DNA of 64,000 bases. Origin: Sneathiella chungangensis (GTDB taxonomy: Bacteria; Pseudomonadota; Alphaproteobacteria; Sneathiellales; Sneathiellaceae). The DNA lies in assembly GCF_009882935.1 (NCBI RefSeq), contig NZ_WTVA01000001.1, forward strand, positions 62,001 to 126,000, read 5' to 3'. The first letter of the stretch is position 1, and each line of letters begins with the position of its first letter. A program made the position numbers and the translations under genes. Below the pieces are notes generated by a model, which saw only the letters and a list, made by a program, of their open reading frames with translations, ran no database searches and was not told the DNA's origin. Below, in pieces: positions 61,148-64,000 of this stretch.

Positions 61148-61441
61148 CTACAGCCCGCCGTCCTGCTTTTCCTCATTGATGGATTTTTTAACGCGGTGAT
61201 AATCATCGATGCCGATCAACAGGCTGATGACGGCAATCGGCAGGAGCCCCCAGCCGACGACGTTAAGCCATTGATCCTCGACCAGCTTTGTCAGCGCGAT
61301 TGATCCGGCAACGAGGGCGATCGTCGTCCGGACATAGGCCATCAGTGTACGACGGTTCGCGAGCTCGGTCCGGTGCACGGCCAGCTTGAATGTATCGACA
61401 TTCCGCCGCTCATTCTGGTTGATATTCTTTTGCTCTGTCAT
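61148..61441 (-). CDS. DUF202 family membrane protein
   Basis: A 97-residue protein, MTEQKNINQNERRNVDTFKLAVHRTELANRRTLMAYVRTTIALVAGSIAL, matching DUF202 (YidH-like), with two hydrophobic helices at about 40-60 and 66-84. Function unknown. The ATG at 61441 is chosen; the TTG at 61462 would add seven residues. The ribosome binding site is weak. Confidence 0.78.
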   Translation of the reverse strand: MTEQKNINQNERRNVDTFKLAVHRTELANRRTLMAYVRTTIALVAGSIALTKLVEDQWLNVVGWGLLPIAVISLLIGIDDYHRVKKSINEEKQDGGL

Positions 61442-61504
61442 GATGCTGTGATAGTAGAGCAAAAAATTTTCCGTTCAACTCCGCTGAAGGCGGAACCGGC
61501 GCGA

Positions 61505-62671
61505 TCAGGGCGCAGGCACGTCCGTCGGCAGGATCGTCCGCACGAACGTCTCGTCGCCCTTCACCACCTTCATGATCGTCACCGACTTGGTCGGGATCTG
61601 GCTGCCGTCCGTGAAACTGATCTCGCCGGTGATGCCCTTGAAACCCGTGAGGGTCGAGAGGGCGGCCTTGACGGCGTTCACATCGCTGCTGCCCGCCTTG
61701 TCGATGGCGGCGGCCACCAGCTTCACCGTATCATAGCCGAGCGCGGCGAAGGCATCCGGCTCAGCGTCCGGAAATTTCTTCTTGAAGGCGGCGCGGAAGG
61801 CAATGACCTCCGCGTTTTTGTCATTGGCGCTGACATCCGCATGGGTCGTGAAATAGACGTTCGATTCATCGGGCAGATTCGCCCAGTCCATGCCGATATC
61901 GAAACCGTCGCCGCTCAGGATCGGGACGGTGAACCCGGCATCGCGCAACGCCCTGACCGCGCTCACCACCTCGTCGGGGGAAGCGGAGAGATAGATGAAA
62001 TCGGCGGCGGGCAGGGAGGCGACGGCGTCAGTGAAGTTGGCTTTCGTATAGCCCCGGCTGAAAATGACCTCCCCGCCGAGGGCCTGGAAGCTCTCCTCGA
62101 AATAGCCGCGCAGCAGCTCCGTATAGGACATCTGCTCCTTATAGAGCACCGCGACCTTTTTAAGCTTCAGCTCGTCATGGGCGAAGGTGGCGGCGGCGGC
62201 GGCCTGCACATTATCGCCGTAGCAGGCGAGGAAGAGATATCCCGGTACTTCTTTGGGCAGCCGCGGCGATGTCGCGCCGGAGGTGATGAAAATCCGCTTG
62301 TCCCGGGCGGCGACCTTGGCCGCCGCCAGCACCACATCCGTATCCGACATGCCGATCATCACCGGCATATCGGAGTTGGCGGCAATCATCGCGGCAGTTT
62401 TCTGCGCGATTACGGCGGGGTCGGTCTCGCCATCCTCGATCAGCAGCGTCGCCTGCCGGCCAAGGATGCCGCCCGCCGCATTGATTTCGTCAATGGCGAG
62501 CCGGGCGCCGTGGGAGGACGGGATATCGAGAGATTTCTGATCTCCGCTGAGATTATAGATGGCGCCGATGGTCATTGACGGGTCCCCTCCCTGACAGGCG
62601 GTTGCGACAAGGGTCGCCCCGACGAGAATGGCGGCGAGGCGGAATATCCTGCTGGTTGATTTGCCAATCAT
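61505..62671 (-). CDS. Liv-type substrate-binding lipoprotein
   Basis: A 388-residue type I periplasmic binding protein. A lipoprotein signal peptide ends ATAC (Cys near 24), then MTIGAIYNLSGDQKSLDIPSSHGARLAIDEINAAGG, the entry of the branched-chain amino acid binding fold. No permease or ATPase genes are adjacent, so it may serve a distant transporter or act as a lone sensor. The ATG at 62671 is preferred to TTG at 62698, which would overlap purN. Confidence 0.85.
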   Translation of the reverse strand: MIGKSTSRIFRLAAILVGATLVATACQGGDPSMTIGAIYNLSGDQKSLDIPSSHGARLAIDEINAAGGILGRQATLLIEDGETDPAVIAQKTAAMIAANSDMPVMIGMSDTDVVLAAAKVAARDKRIFITSGATSPRLPKEVPGYLFLACYGDNVQAAAAATFAHDELKLKKVAVLYKEQMSYTELLRGYFEESFQALGGEVIFSRGYTKANFTDAVASLPAADFIYLSASPDEVVSAVRALRDAGFTVPILSGDGFDIGMDWANLPDESNVYFTTHADVSANDKNAEVIAFRAAFKKKFPDAEPDAFAALGYDTVKLVAAAIDKAGSSDVNAVKAALSTLTGFKGITGEISFTDGSQIPTKSVTIMKVVKGDETFVRTILPTDVPAP

Positions 62672-62684
62672 ATCTACGCGTCTT

Positions 62685-63344
62685 TCAGAAATTTTCAAGT
62701 TTCGGATTGATCAGGGCGCCCGTTTCCTCCTCGGCGCGTTCGATCAGCACGCGCGAGCCATGGATCTTGACGCGGTTTTCGGCAACAAGCCGGAGCGAGA
62801 GCGGATAGATGCGATGCTCCTGCTCGAGAATGCGGGCGGCGAGGCTGTCCGCGGTGTCCGCCTCCAGGATCGGCACGACGGCCTGGGCGATGATCGGCCC
62901 GTTGTCCATTTCGGGCCGCACGAAATGCACCGTGCAGCCGGCGAAGCGCGCGCCAGATTCAATTGCCCGCTCATGCACATGCAACCCCTTAAAGGCGGGG
63001 AGCAGCGACGGATGGATGTTGAGAATACGGTCGCGCCAGCGGTTGACGAACTCCGCCGTCAGCAGCCGCATGAATCCGGCAAGGCAGATGAGATCGATGC
63101 TCAAATCCTCAAGGTAACTGGTGATCTCGGCCTCGAACGCCTCCCGGCTTTCGAAGTCGCGATGATCGATGGTGCGGGTCGGGATGCTGTTCTCGGCGGC
63201 GAATTTGAGGCCCGCCGCCTCAAGGTTGTTCGACAGCACGCAGCAGATTTCGGCGGGAAAATCCGGCGCCCGGCAGGCCTTCACCAGCGACTGCATGTTC
63301 GTCCCGCGGGACGAGATGAATACGGCGACTTTCAGCTTTGCCAA
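62685..63344 (-). CDS. purN: Phosphoribosylglycinamide formyltransferase
   Basis: A 219-residue enzyme. [17 protein letters not shown] (phosphate loop), [23 protein letters not shown] (catalytic Asn-His) and [19 protein letters not shown] (catalytic Asp) are present. It formylates glycinamide ribonucleotide with formyl-THF in purine synthesis. It overlaps purM by 13 bases and follows it in the operon. Confidence 0.96.
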   Translation of the reverse strand: MAKLKVAVFISSRGTNMQSLVKACRAPDFPAEICCVLSNNLEAAGLKFAAENSIPTRTIDHRDFESREAFEAEITSYLEDLSIDLICLAGFMRLLTAEFVNRWRDRILNIHPSLLPAFKGLHVHERAIESGARFAGCTVHFVRPEMDNGPIIAQAVVPILEADTADSLAARILEQEHRIYPLSLRLVAENRVKIHGSRVLIERAEEETGALINPKLENF

Positions 63345-64000
63345 TTTTCTTCCAACCTGTTGATGATCACCTGCGCCGCATCCCCCTCACGCGCGACCAG
63401 CTCGCCGATCCGGTAGACCGTCTCCCCGGCGGCGGTCAGCATCTTCGTGGCGGCCTCCGCCTTTTCTGCCGGGACGACGACAACCATGCCAAGGCCGCAG
63501 TTGAAAGTGGTGGCGAGCTCCTTCGCCTCGATATTACCCAGCTCCGCAAGCCAGCGGAAGAGAGGCGGCAGCGGCCAGCTTTTGGCATCGAGCCGCGCCG
63601 CGAGATGTTTCGGCAGCACGCGCGGGATATTCTCGTAAAGCCCGCCGCCGGTGATATGCGAGAGCGCGAGGATATGTTTCGCGCGGACCGCCTCAAGGCA
63701 GCTTTTCACATAGATGCGGGTCGGCGCGATCAGCGCATCGCCGAGCGTGATCGAGGAATCGAAGGGCGCCGGGGCCGCGTAATCGAGCTTGAAATCGCCG
63801 ACAATCTTGCGGACCAGAGAAAAGCCGTTCGAGTGCAGACCCGAGGAGGCGAGACCAAGGAGGACGTTCCCGTCATCGAGGCTGTCGGCCTTCAGAAGAT
63901 CATCACGCTCCACCGCGCCGACGGTGAAGCCCGCGAGGTCATAATCGCCCTTCGCATACATGCCCGGCATTTCCGCCGTCTCGCCGCCGATCAGCGCGCA
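63332..64000 (-). CDS. purM: Phosphoribosylaminoimidazole synthetase, C-terminal part (window-truncated)
   Basis: The gene runs off the right edge; 222 C-terminal codons are visible, beginning [15 protein letters not shown] (family motif GGETAEMPG), then [23 protein letters not shown] and CGLGMVVVV. It makes aminoimidazole ribonucleotide from formylglycinamidine ribonucleotide. The stop lies in purN, with a 13-base overlap that implies coupling. Confidence 0.95.
   Translation of the reverse strand, partial: CALIGGETAEMPGMYAKGDYDLAGFTVGAVERDDLLKADSLDDGNVLLGLASSGLHSNGFSLVRKIVGDFKLDYAAPAPFDSSITLGDALIAPTRIYVKSCLEAVRAKHILALSHITGGGLYENIPRVLPKHLAARLDAKSWPLPPLFRWLAELGNIEAKELATTFNCGLGMVVVVPAEKAEAATKMLTAAGETVYRIGELVAREGDAAQVIINRLEENWQS

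Overview
The window is a gene-dense, mostly high-G+C chromosomal segment from an alphaproteobacterium. The order cannot be fixed from sequence alone; the SUF operon led by an Rrf2 regulator, the PreT/PreA pair with a RutR-like TetR, a PAS_5-type protein and the gltX-cysS-cimA-trmJ order would fit Rhodospirillales- or Sneathiella-like bacteria. No rRNA, tRNA, CRISPR array, transposase or prophage gene was seen. The left edge is the exception: an A+T-rich DUF2971 gene looks recently acquired.

Layout. 1-2.5 kb: DUF2971 island, a VOC protein, a sulfotransferase-like protein, and a decayed copy of the 3' end of the neighbouring ferritin-like gene. 2.5-7.5 kb: small stress and accessory genes (ferritin-like protein, 1-Cys peroxiredoxin, glycine-rich membrane protein, ArsR/NIPSNAP divergent pair, DUF6629 membrane protein, TTC38-like TPR protein). 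7.6-14.6 kb: a complete minus-strand SUF iron-sulfur operon in the order rrf2-sufB-sufC-sufD-sufS-sufU-sufT-sufA-rhodanese, preceded by a long palindrome that probably is the Rrf2 operator. 14.6-14.8 kb: a candidate structured small RNA with its own promoter and terminator. 14.8-18.3 kb: P-loop kinase-like protein, ABC-F protein and a membrane protein.

18.3-33.6 kb is a pyrimidine catabolism locus: RutR-like TetR, PreT/PreA dihydropyrimidine dehydrogenase, an M20-type beta-ureidopropionase, an SsuABC/ThiXYZ-like ABC importer, a TetR/YciI cassette, a ureidoglycolate lyase-like protein, MarR/DUF2000, dihydropyrimidinase, a nitrilase-type beta-ureidopropionase and a DMT permease. The preTA promoter and the dihydropyrimidinase/ureidopropionase promoter share an identical 17-base RutR-type operator about 12.4 kb apart, which supports a single regulon running uracil or thymine to beta-amino acids.

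33.8-45.4 kb: mixed metabolism (HalD-like oxygenase, crotonase, UDG-family protein, lipoprotein hydrolase, duplicated DUF2846 lipoproteins, phosphoglycolate phosphatase, glmU-glmS, cyclopropane synthase, PAS protein, cation efflux). 45.5-64 kb: housekeeping genes (succinate-semialdehyde dehydrogenase, glutathione reductase, class II DAHP synthase, nicotinate phosphoribosyltransferase-like protein, MFS permease, nadE, gltX, cysS, cimA, trmJ, epoxide hydrolase-like protein, rpsD, a Liv-type binding lipoprotein, purN and the end of purM, cut by the window edge). The 3' end of cysS has a base composition unlike the rest of the gene and looks mosaic.
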